Assembly (NCBI GenBank): GCA_041746415.1
Contig: JBGTHB010000024.1
Location: 1 to 12,158, forward strand
Reading direction: 5' to 3'
Source: JBGTHB01 sp041746415
Lineage (GTDB): Bacteria; Pseudomonadota; Gammaproteobacteria; Coxiellales; Coxiellaceae
Length of the DNA: 12,158 bases
The notes beneath the pieces are model-generated. The model had not been told where the DNA came from. It saw only the letters and a list, made by a program, of their open reading frames with translations, and did not search any database. Within the stretch, counting starts at the first letter, position 1; each line of letters starts with the position of its first letter. Positions 5,668 to 12,158 of this stretch are shown here, in pieces. The translations under genes were made by a program, and so were the position numbers.

Positions 5668-7035
5668 TTAACGCCGCCACTTAGTGCCTTGCGGCGTGTC
5701 TTCAATCACCACACCCATTTTTACTAACGCATCACGTGCTTTATCTGCCGCCGCCCAATCTTTATTGTGGCGAGCCGCTGTACGTGCCGCAATTAAGTCA
5801 TTAATGGTTTTCACTTCGTCACTGTCAACATCACCTTGCAAAAACAGCAACGGCTCTTCGTTTAATAATCCAAAATTTTCGGCTAAAAATTTTAGTTCAG
5901 CGGCGATCGCAGCCGTAGCTTCGTTTTTTTCTTTACGCCGATTTAATTCATGCGCCATTTCAAATAACACCGCAAACGCTTGCGGGCTATTGAAATCATC
6001 ATTCATGGCAGCATTGAATTTCTCTGAATACGCAGACGGTGTCACGGTTGTTGCCGGAGTGACGTCACGCAAACTCAAATACAAACTTTTCAGTGATTGA
6101 CGCGCCTTAAGCAAATTTTCCACCGAGTAACTAATTGGACTACGGTAATGCGCTGACAACATAAAATAACGCACTACTTCCGCATGATGGTCTTTTAATA
6201 CATCGCGGATGGTGAAAAAATTATTGAGCGATTTCGACATTTTATCGCCGTCAATATTCAACAACCCATTGTGCAACCAATAATTGGCAAACGGTTTATG
6301 ACAAGCCGCTTCGGATTGCGCAATTTCATTTTCATGATGCGGGAATTTTAAATCCATACCGCCACCATGAATATCAAACGGCTGACCCAATAAATCCACT
6401 GCCATAGCCGAACACTCTAAATGCCAACCCGGACGTCCTGCACCCCAGGGTGAATCCCATTGCGGTTCACCGGCTTTGGATTTTTTCCACAACACAAAAT
6501 CCAATGGATTGCGTTTGCTCGCTGTAATTTCAATACGCGCGCCCGCTTCCATTTCATCCACTTTACGATTGGATAATTTACCGTATTCGGCAAACTGATC
6601 AATGGCAAAATACACATCCCCATTTTCAGCTTGATAAGCCACACCTTTATCTAACAATTGCTGCACCAACTGCAGCATTTGTGGCATATAGTGCGTTGCT
6701 CGCGGTTCTTTATCCGCCGGTAGCAAACCCAACGCCTGTTGATCCTCGTGCATGGCTTGGATAAAACGTGCTGTTAACGCTTCAATCGGTTCGTTGTTTT
6801 CGTGAGCGCGTTTAATTATTTTGTCTTCGATATCCGTAATATTGCAAACGTATTCCACTTGCCAACCTTGCGAACGCAAAAAGCGCACCACCATATCAAA
6901 CACCAACATTGAACGACCATGACCAATATGGCAATAATCGTAAACCGTCACACCGCATTTATAGAGTTTTACTACTCCAGGCTGCAGCGGTTTAAATGTT
7001 TCTTTTTGCTTGGTTAAACTATTGTAAAGTTTCAT
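5668..7035 (-). CDS. cysS: Cysteinyl-tRNA synthetase
   Basis: The enzyme charges tRNA-Cys with cysteine in the cytoplasm. With the ATG at 7035 it has 455 residues, against 461 in E. coli, and starts MKLYNSLTKQKE, which aligns with the E. coli N-terminus; a start at 7062 would add nine residues not seen in relatives and overlap gltX. The class I motifs are intact: HIGH at 36-39 and KMSKS at 265-269. All four zinc ligands that discriminate cysteine are present (C27, C208, H233, E237). The C-terminal anticodon-binding part is complete (ending DTPQGTKWRR). The start lies four bases after the gltX stop, so the two synthetase genes are almost certainly one transcript, with a small membrane protein gene following 25 bases later. 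Confidence 0.97.
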   Translation of the reverse strand: MKLYNSLTKQKETFKPLQPGVVKLYKCGVTVYDYCHIGHGRSMLVFDMVVRFLRSQGWQVEYVCNITDIEDKIIKRAHENNEPIEALTARFIQAMHEDQQALGLLPADKEPRATHYMPQMLQLVQQLLDKGVAYQAENGDVYFAIDQFAEYGKLSNRKVDEMEAGARIEITASKRNPLDFVLWKKSKAGEPQWDSPWGAGRPGWHLECSAMAVDLLGQPFDIHGGGMDLKFPHHENEIAQSEAACHKPFANYWLHNGLLNIDGDKMSKSLNNFFTIRDVLKDHHAEVVRYFMLSAHYRSPISYSVENLLKARQSLKSLYLSLRDVTPATTVTPSAYSEKFNAAMNDDFNSPQAFAVLFEMAHELNRRKEKNEATAAIAAELKFLAENFGLLNEEPLLFLQGDVDSDEVKTINDLIAARTAARHNKDWAAADKARDALVKMGVVIEDTPQGTKWRR

Positions 7036-7039
7036 TAGG

Positions 7040-8431
7040 CTATCGATCCAAACGTTTTTCAATAATTTCTGGTGTCATTAATGCAAAAAATTTATCGAGT
7101 TCAGGGCCATGTGCCTGACCTGTTAACGCCACGCGTAATGGCATAAACAATTCTTTGCCTTTGTAACCCGCCTCTTTTAAGTCAGCCAACAACGGTTTTA
7201 ATGCGCGATGCTGACGATACGATTCACGCGCCGTTTGAAAATATTCTTTTTTCGTGCTCACTAACAACGCCTGCATCTCATCATTAAGCGATAAACTATT
7301 AGCAAAACACACTTCAATCCATTGCGTTACATCAGCCGGAAATAAAATATTCGGTTGAAACGTTGTTAAAAATAAATCGACTTTTTCGTTGGGAATAGTT
7401 TCTATGAAATCTGCTAACCACGTTTTTAATTGTGCCAAGTCCATTTGTTGCACCGCTTGCTTTTGCCAATAGTCCAATTGCTCAGCATTAAATTTCGCTG
7501 GTGATTTTTGTAATGATTCTAATTTAAATTGCGCCCCCAATTCCGCCATGGATAATAACGTTTCATTATCACCATAATAATGGCCCAAACGCGCCATGTA
7601 ATTGGTAATGGCGTTGGCTAAATAACCTTGCTCGCGCAATTGACGAATGCTACGGCTGCCATGACGTTTTGACAACGGTGAATTATCTGGTCCCACAATT
7701 AACGCAATATGGCCGTAATCTGGGCGAGACAAACCTAACGCATCTAAAATTAATAATTGCCGTGGCGTGTTGGTTAAGTGATCTTCACCGCGCAAAATAG
7801 CGGTAACCCCCATCAATGAATCATCAATCGAGCTGCAAAACATAAACGGCGAGGTGCCATCCGTGCGGCGAATAATAAAATCACCCAAATCATTGGTTGC
7901 AAAACTTTGTTCACCACGCACTAAATCGTTAAATTTAACGGTGTCATCGTCAGGTACGCGAAAACGCAACACCGCCTTTTCACCGGCGGCTAATCGTGCT
8001 TCCACCTGTTCTTTGTTTAATAAGCGACACTGACCGTTATAACGCGGTGGTTTTCCAGAGGCACGTTGTACTTTACGCATCAACGCTAATTCTTCTTCCG
8101 AACAAAAACAATGATAAGCCTGACCCGTCGTTAGCAAGCGTGCGTAATAATCGTCGTAAATCGCTTGGCGTGCGGATTGGTGATAAGGACCATGACCGCA
8201 ATCTTCACCGGGACCTTCATCCCACGGCATCGCCAACCATAGCAAATCTTCTTCAATCGCCTTGCTGTATTCTTCTTTGGAGCGCGCACGATCTGTGTCT
8301 TCAATACGCAACAAAAATAAACCACCGCCACTTTTTGCAAACAGAAAATTAAATAATGCCGTACGTGCATTACCAATATGCATAAAGCCGGTCGGTGAAG
8401 GGGGAAAGCGTGTTTTGAAACTGTCTGTCAT
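7040..8431 (-). CDS. gltX: Glutamyl-tRNA synthetase
   Basis: The enzyme charges tRNA-Glu with glutamate. The 463-residue product has the class I signature FPPSPTGFMHIGNARTALFN (9-28, HIGH box HIGN at 18-21), the DTDRARSKEEY block (46-55), the glutamate-pocket region LRGEDHLTNTPRQ (213-225) and the second signature LSKRHG (253-258). The zinc-binding insertion has C108, C110 and C135, but the fourth ligand, a histidine two residues after the third cysteine in E. coli, is leucine here (L137), so zinc binding may be lost or changed. Whether it is a discriminating or non-discriminating enzyme cannot be told by eye. The ATG at 8431 follows an AGGA site, and a plausible promoter lies just upstream. 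cysS follows at once. Confidence 0.97.
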   Translation of the reverse strand: MTDSFKTRFPPSPTGFMHIGNARTALFNFLFAKSGGGLFLLRIEDTDRARSKEEYSKAIEEDLLWLAMPWDEGPGEDCGHGPYHQSARQAIYDDYYARLLTTGQAYHCFCSEEELALMRKVQRASGKPPRYNGQCRLLNKEQVEARLAAGEKAVLRFRVPDDDTVKFNDLVRGEQSFATNDLGDFIIRRTDGTSPFMFCSSIDDSLMGVTAILRGEDHLTNTPRQLLILDALGLSRPDYGHIALIVGPDNSPLSKRHGSRSIRQLREQGYLANAITNYMARLGHYYGDNETLLSMAELGAQFKLESLQKSPAKFNAEQLDYWQKQAVQQMDLAQLKTWLADFIETIPNEKVDLFLTTFQPNILFPADVTQWIEVCFANSLSLNDEMQALLVSTKKEYFQTARESYRQHRALKPLLADLKEAGYKGKELFMPLRVALTGQAHGPELDKFFALMTPEIIEKRLDR

Positions 8432-8456
8432 GGGGGATCCTATTTAAAAGAGCGCC

Positions 8457-8485
8457 ATTATGACAAGTGTCACTGGCTGCGTAAA
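8457..8485 (-). promoter_or_regulatory. Possible sigma-70 promoter for gltX-cysS
   Basis: On the minus strand, TTTACG (8485-8480) and CATAAT (8462-8457) are separated by 17 bases, matching the -35/-10 consensus in 4 and 5 of 6 positions. Transcription would begin near 8450, giving a leader of about 20 bases before the gltX ATG with its AGGA site. It overlaps TGACA-AG-TGTCA (8461-8472), a small palindrome that could be an operator. This is a by-eye match only. Confidence 0.4.
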
Positions 8486-8519
8486 CCGTTGCAATGCGCA
8501 AACAACGTCGAAGTTATCG

Positions 8520-10220
8520 CTAGTGGCGTGGGCTTCGGTGTGGGCTTCTGCTTGGTGAATCCGCAAGCTCTTCAGGCTGCAAATGAATCGGTTTCGCCGC
8601 CCAGTGATTTCCCGTATGTTTACACACCGCATTTAACACGTACAACACCGCCTTTTCGCCATTCGCTAACGTTACTGTATACGCGTTTTTTGAAACTAAA
8701 CGTTCGTCACAACGCGGCGGCTTGAACTTGGCAAACAGGGGTTGCCCATTAACGGTAGCCCGACGACCGTTACCATACACCATCAAACCCTGGTTATGTT
8801 GCATTTTGCTTATGCCTGATGCGACGTATCCCTGTATCTTACTGCGCTCATCGAATGTTAGATCCGCATCCACCACCACATACACATTTCTCAACCCTTG
8901 AACTGGTTGTATATCCCCTAGCTGATATTCATCCTTCTCCCCGCTATACGTACCCCATGCGCCAAAACTTAGCTCTTGTTGTGCTGGAGTTGAGTCTGGG
9001 CTGGTCTTGCCTGAAAAAATGGACGCAAAAGTTGGTCTGGTTTTTACTTTAGCTTTTTTTGGTTGCGGTTGCGTAACTGTCACGTTGTTACAAGTTACTG
9101 TTTCAAGTTTATTTTCTTCATTACCCACCGCTGCTTTATTTTCTTGGTGCGCATCCTGTTTGGCTTCAGCTTTTGCTTCGTTATCTGAACTGGGCGGTGA
9201 TTGAAAAAGATTGTCTACATCTATATCTGAGTCGCACAAGACAAGCAGGCGTCGACCCTTTTCATCTTGATAATTCAACAGTATGCCATCGTTGATCAGA
9301 GAACGAATTAAAGCCGACATTTTATATGTTTTAGATAGTATCAGCGCTAATCCTTTCGAGGTAAAACAAATGCTTTCATTAACACGCATTATTTTAGCAA
9401 GTTGGTTTAATTTTCTTATTTCACCTCGCGCTTCGTCAAGACAAGTAGTAAACTCCTTCTGGTCAATGCAATCACTTTTTTTCTGAACGTCGCTAGCCGC
9501 TAAACGCAAATATATTTTAGTCGCCGAAGAAATAACAACAGCCTCGTCAAAGCGTTCGCGTAAATAGCTTGCCAAAACCCCCATAAAAACCGCTTGTGGC
9601 AAAGAATGAATCTGTAATTTATTACTAGGCTTTCCTGTGATAGTAATAAAATCTCCTTTCTCATTCGCTTTAAATCCCACTTTATTAACAAGCCACGCAT
9701 CTTTAGACCATTTTTCCGCTAAACTCTCAACTTGTTTGAGTTGTGCCTTAAGTTTAGAGTTAAATAATAGGTAGCTTAATCCGTAAATAACCGTTACTAA
9801 ACCAGCTAAAGAATTCCCAAATAAACCTGAAATCAACACTGGAGCGAGACTTGCCATCGACATTCCCGACATTAATTGAACGGATTTATCCGACTCATGC
9901 CTAATTTTTTCCAAATACTCATGATCGTTTTGAGAAATAATAGCTTGAAATGAGTTGAGCACTCTACGTGAAACAATATAAAAATATAAGCTGATAGAGC
10001 TGAGAGGGGCTGCTAACACAACTAAAGTGTTTGAATTTGAAAGTTTCTTATTATCAATAAAAAATAGTAGGTAAAAGCTATTTATAACGGAAAAAACTGA
10101 CGCTAACAGGGCATCTCTTTCTGCTAACTTAGTATAATGAATAATCCGTATTAACATCTCTGGCAGCACACCAAATAAGGATGTGTTACCTTTCCCTGCC
10201 GTATTTGCTCTTTCATTCAT
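8520..10220 (-). CDS. Unrecognised 566-residue multi-domain membrane protein with F-box-like N-terminus
   Basis: I recognise no family for the whole protein. Residues 18-46 (starting VLPEMLIRIIHY, then LAERDALLASV) resemble an F-box: LP-x-x-L-x-x-I, then a D-A-L-L-x-x-x-V half. Hydrophobic segments follow at about 42-56, 65-86, 117-135 and 138-155. A mixed region (160-335) has a possible helix-turn-helix-like stretch at 283-320 (CFTSKGLALILSKTYKM). A low-complexity linker (341-395, rich in A, E, K, Q) contains the basic cluster QPKKAKVK (386-393). A final folded-looking domain (415-547) has Cys at 504 and 533, and the tail is SPSRSPHRSPRH. The gene lies between gltX and lpxH, divergent from lpxH, with a 10-bp repeat upstream. 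Its features suggest a lineage-specific, possibly host-directed protein; that is inference, and membrane segments argue against simple nuclear import. Confidence 0.85.
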   Translation of the reverse strand: MNERANTAGKGNTSLFGVLPEMLIRIIHYTKLAERDALLASVFSVINSFYLLFFIDNKKLSNSNTLVVLAAPLSSISLYFYIVSRRVLNSFQAIISQNDHEYLEKIRHESDKSVQLMSGMSMASLAPVLISGLFGNSLAGLVTVIYGLSYLLFNSKLKAQLKQVESLAEKWSKDAWLVNKVGFKANEKGDFITITGKPSNKLQIHSLPQAVFMGVLASYLRERFDEAVVISSATKIYLRLAASDVQKKSDCIDQKEFTTCLDEARGEIRKLNQLAKIMRVNESICFTSKGLALILSKTYKMSALIRSLINDGILLNYQDEKGRRLLVLCDSDIDVDNLFQSPPSSDNEAKAEAKQDAHQENKAAVGNEENKLETVTCNNVTVTQPQPKKAKVKTRPTFASIFSGKTSPDSTPAQQELSFGAWGTYSGEKDEYQLGDIQPVQGLRNVYVVVDADLTFDERSKIQGYVASGISKMQHNQGLMVYGNGRRATVNGQPLFAKFKPPRCDERLVSKNAYTVTLANGEKAVLYVLNAVCKHTGNHWAAKPIHLQPEELADSPSRSPHRSPRH

Positions 10221-10270
10221 AATTTTAACCCATTCGCGCTATGTATTTTTACCCAAATAGAATTTTAACC
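10221..10270 (-). promoter_or_regulatory. 10-bp direct repeat upstream of the 566-residue protein gene
   Basis: The same ten bases, GGTTAAAATT on the minus strand, occur at 10221-10230 and 10261-10270, exactly 40 bases apart, about four turns of the helix. Each contains a -10-like TAAAAT. The copy at 10261-10270, preceded by an AT-rich TTTTTA about 16 bases before its TAAAAT, is the better promoter candidate because the other touches the start codon. The pair could be a binding site for a dimeric regulator, or chance in an AT-rich gap. Confidence 0.25.
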
Positions 10271-10349
10271 AGCGAAAATTAAGTAAAAATTAGGTTGATT
10301 TTTTACTTGAGCACTTACAAACTGACACACTTGCAGTAGAATAACGCCC

Positions 10350-11045
10350 ATGAAAGCAAACATCTTGTTTATCTCTGACCTTCACCTGTGTGCTGATCGC
10401 CCTGAAATCACGCAAGCCTTTGAACGCTTTGTCACAGAGCAAGCCACAACAGCAGATAGCCTCTATATCCTCGGCGATTTTTTTGAAGCCTGGGTGGGCG
10501 ATGATGATGACTCCCCTTTTATTCAGCAGGTTAAAGTTTTATTAAAGCAATTATCCCGCCAAGGCGTGAAGCTATTCTTTATGCGCGGCAACCGTGATTT
10601 TTTGCTTGGGCAACGTTTTTGTGCTGAAGTCGGCATGACGTTACTAAATGATCCGTGTGTTATTACGATTCATGATCGACAGCTGCTACTTACCCACGGC
10701 GATTATTTGTGTACCGACGATAAAGCACATCAAGCGTTTCGCCGCAAAGCGGACAATCCCTATTGGCGCCGTGCATTTTTAGCGTTACCTTTATTTTTTC
10801 GTCACTGGATCGCCAAAAAGGTGCGCGCCAAAAGCCAACAGCGGTATGCGCATAATCCACGAGCTATAGCTGACGTGAATCAACGCGCGGTGGAAAAAAT
10901 GTTGCAGCAATACCATGTAACCACCATGATTCATGGTCACACGCATCAACCCGCCACCCACACTTTTACGTTAAATGGAAAATTCGCTAAACGCATTGTG
11001 CTTGCGGCGTGGGATGAGCAGTATGATTTTTTTTGTTTCAGCTAA
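10350..11045 (+). CDS. lpxH: UDP-2,3-diacylglucosamine diphosphatase
   Basis: LpxH cleaves UDP-2,3-diacylglucosamine to lipid X and UMP, the fourth step of lipid A synthesis, at the inner face of the inner membrane. The 231-residue product has all calcineurin-like phosphoesterase motifs: SDLHL (D10, H12), GDFFEAWVGDDD (D43), GNRDFL (N81), LTHGD (H116) and IHGHTH (H195, H197). These match the manganese ligands of the E. coli enzyme within two residues. It ends with the typical LAAWDEQ segment. It is the only plus-strand gene in the window. The ATG at 10350 has no clear Shine-Dalgarno; a TAGAAT box at 10337-10342 lies so close that a nearly leaderless mRNA is possible. It converges on the following gene with only 15 bases between the stops. 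lpxH near cysS is common in gammaproteobacteria. Confidence 0.97.
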   Translation: MKANILFISDLHLCADRPEITQAFERFVTEQATTADSLYILGDFFEAWVGDDDDSPFIQQVKVLLKQLSRQGVKLFFMRGNRDFLLGQRFCAEVGMTLLNDPCVITIHDRQLLLTHGDYLCTDDKAHQAFRRKADNPYWRRAFLALPLFFRHWIAKKVRAKSQQRYAHNPRAIADVNQRAVEKMLQQYHVTTMIHGHTHQPATHTFTLNGKFAKRIVLAAWDEQYDFFCFS

Positions 11046-11060
11046 CGCACTTTTTGGGAA

Positions 11061-11489
11061 TCATTGTGAATGTGTTCGCAATAGACCAATAATAGCAGGT
11101 GAATCTTGAAAATGTGAACGACTGCAATAAAAACGCAAAGAGCAGCCGATTATACCCATTGCCACCAACACGTAAGGTGCTAAATTCAACATCACGCCTT
11201 GTTTCACTGTATCCAAATGCTGTTGCTTAGCCTGCGTAATAAAATTACTGCGACTCATAACATCTGCATCTAAATCCACATCCAGCGCGGCAGAACGGGG
11301 GAAAATTCCCGAGAAATTATTTTTCAAATAGTTTTGCAACGCTTTCAAACCGCCAAACTCGGCAACATAAGCGTCAGCGATAAAATAAAGCACGCCTATC
11401 GCGACAAAACAACAAAAAAGCTGAATCGACAATGTCATGCGACGTTGCCACTGCTTAGAGCAAGGTGGAGCATTTAAATCGAACCGCAT
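11061..11489 (-). CDS. Unrecognised two-pass membrane protein
   Basis: I do not recognise this 142-residue protein. It has a basic N-terminus (KQWQRR at 12-17), a hydrophobic helix at about 18-41, a polar loop of roughly 55 residues (with acidic LDVDLDADV at 69-77), a second helix at about 98-118 and a short tail with two cysteines near the membrane edge (C116, C122). The basic start suggests both ends are cytoplasmic and the loop periplasmic. The ATG at 11489 follows an AAGGG site. The gene upstream on the same strand has the same plan (helix, loop, helix, tail), and the pair may be a local family, although I see no clear sequence identity. An intergenic palindrome (TTTACC-TT-GGTAAA, 11519-11532) lies in front of it and may be regulatory. 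Confidence 0.75.
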   Translation of the reverse strand: MRFDLNAPPCSKQWQRRMTLSIQLFCCFVAIGVLYFIADAYVAEFGGLKALQNYLKNNFSGIFPRSAALDVDLDADVMSRSNFITQAKQQHLDTVKQGVMLNLAPYVLVAMGIIGCSLRFYCSRSHFQDSPAIIGLLRTHSQ

Positions 11490-11518
11490 AAAGCCCTTAT
11501 CATTAGTTTGGACTGCAC

Positions 11519-11532
11519 TTTACCTTGGTAAA
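11519..11532. promoter_or_regulatory. Small palindrome in the upstream region of the 142-residue gene
   Basis: TTTACC and GGTAAA are perfect inverted 6-bp halves around TT, lying about 30 bases upstream of the start at 11489 in an AT-rich gap of 85 bases between two same-strand genes. The size suits a repressor site. The gap has no clear -35/-10 pair and no terminator, so function is a guess. Confidence 0.25.
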
Positions 11533-11574
11533 ATTAATTAGGTATTAAAACGAGTTTCTAAGTGGTTAATACGT

Positions 11575-12158
11575 TCAGGCTGCGGATGAGGCTGCGATCA
11601 TTCCACCATATTGAAGTCGCGCAATAGCTTGAGCATCGTCAATAACCAAATCATCCTCATTATCTTGATCGTCCCCAATATTTTGCTCCTCGTTCGCCTC
11701 TTCCATTTCAACCATCGCATCCCGCTCTGCTGGCACACTGCTACAATATAAAGAGCCAGCAAGATTACGAGAGAAAGAAAAGCCTAGAAGCAGTAACGCC
11801 AAAATCGAAATCACAAAACCCGCATCATCTGAGAATGATGCACGATTGCTGATAACGCACAAATAAGTGGTGCAAATTTCACTGGCTATTAAATTGAGAC
11901 TACCATTCGTACAGGGCAAATCTGAAATGGTGTTATTAGCACAGCTCGTTATTTCTGATTGAGATAGAATGTTTTTTGCCGCGTCAATGCTGTGTGAATA
12001 CAGCACTATCCAAGCTAAATTGAGCGCTGGCATAACCAAAAGCAGCGCAAAGTCTCTTACGCAAGCGATAGAGAGGTATCGTGTTATTGACCACTGCTGC
12101 TCATTTGCAACTTCTGCTGCTCCTTCTGCTTCAACTTGTCGGCGGTTATAATCATCCA
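11575..12158 (-). CDS. Unrecognised two-pass membrane protein, probably cut at its start codon by the window edge
   Basis: The frame is open from its TGA at 11575 to the right edge, giving at least 193 codons. The last bases read (n)TG GAT GAT TAT, so the true start is probably an ATG whose A is the first base outside the window; an internal TTG at 12039 would cut into the first membrane helix. Visible parts are a polar N-terminus (DDYNRRQVEAEG), a hydrophobic helix at about residues 36-56, a loop with four cysteines (SC, PC, IC, LC spaced 10, 13 and 5 residues) that could form disulfides if periplasmic, a second helix at about 113-130, and a very acidic tail (EMEEANEEQ, DDQDNEDD). No family is recognised. 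It resembles the next gene downstream in plan. Confidence 0.75.
   Translation of the reverse strand, partial: DDYNRRQVEAEGAAEVANEQQWSITRYLSIACVRDFALLLVMPALNLAWIVLYSHSIDAAKNILSQSEITSCANNTISDLPCTNGSLNLIASEICTTYLCVISNRASFSDDAGFVISILALLLLGFSFSRNLAGSLYCSSVPAERDAMVEMEEANEEQNIGDDQDNEDDLVIDDAQAIARLQYGGMIAASSAA

Noticed and set aside
5684..6100. 138-codon plus-strand open frame
   Set aside because: It lies wholly antisense to cysS, has low-complexity Ser/Ala composition and no recognisable domain or ribosome-binding site.
7996..8376. Frames of 118 (+) and 81 (-) codons
   Set aside because: Both lie inside gltX, which is intact in its own frame and has all family motifs.
8489..9204. Several plus-strand frames of 65-78 codons
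   Set aside because: All are antisense to the 566-residue protein gene, whose frame is long and has clear domain-like structure.
10307..10342. TTGAGC and TAGAAT as an lpxH promoter
   Set aside because: The 24-base spacing is too long, and no other -35 at a proper distance scores well.
1..12158. CRISPR arrays, tRNA or rRNA genes, transposase genes
   Set aside because: No regularly spaced repeats, no cloverleaf-like segments and no transposase or integrase motifs were seen on either strand.

Overview
The window looks like a chromosome segment from a gammaproteobacterium of moderate to low GC. The core genes (LpxH, CysS, GltX, CyoE, slipin/NfeD) are of gammaproteobacterial type. Decayed respiratory and pilin genes, interspersed repeats and taxon-restricted membrane proteins fit a host-associated lineage such as the Legionellales/Coxiella relatives. 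That placement is inference; no rRNA or marker tree is available here.

Layout. Nearly everything is on the minus strand and reads right to left; lpxH is the only clear plus-strand gene. (1) 1-2200: remains of a cytochrome c oxidase assembly cluster. In transcription order it holds a 72-residue ORF like the membrane hairpin of oxidase subunit II, a Cox11/CtaG-like protein without its copper-binding cysteines, a frameshifted fragment of heme A synthase (ctaA/COX15), intact cyoE, and the start of a probable SCO1/SenC gene that runs off the left edge. (2) 2304-2962: three very short, overlapping minor-pilin-like ORFs (PilV-, PilW- and PilX-like). (3) 2981-3253: an intergenic stretch with a large imperfect inverted repeat. 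(4) 3254-8431: a tight run gltX - cysS - small membrane protein - nfeD - slipin, with gaps of a few bases or overlaps. (5) 8520-10220: a large unrecognised protein with an F-box-like start, several membrane segments, a basic NLS-like cluster and an Arg/Ser/Pro tail. (6) 10350-11045: lpxH, divergent from that gene. (7) 11061-12158: two unrecognised two-pass membrane proteins, the second running off the right edge.

How the genes fit together. CyoE makes heme O, and CtaA would turn it into heme A. With ctaA reduced to a frameshifted fragment, Cox11 stripped of its copper ligands and only a subunit II hairpin left, the simplest reading is that an aa3-type cytochrome c oxidase pathway has decayed here while heme O synthesis was kept, for example for a bo-type quinol oxidase. 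Intact copies elsewhere in the genome cannot be excluded. gltX and cysS supply charged tRNAs. NfeD and slipin form a known membrane protease/scaffold pair. lpxH acts in lipid A synthesis, so the cell has an LPS outer membrane. The most novel candidates are the 566-residue protein and the altered Cox11/subunit II pair.
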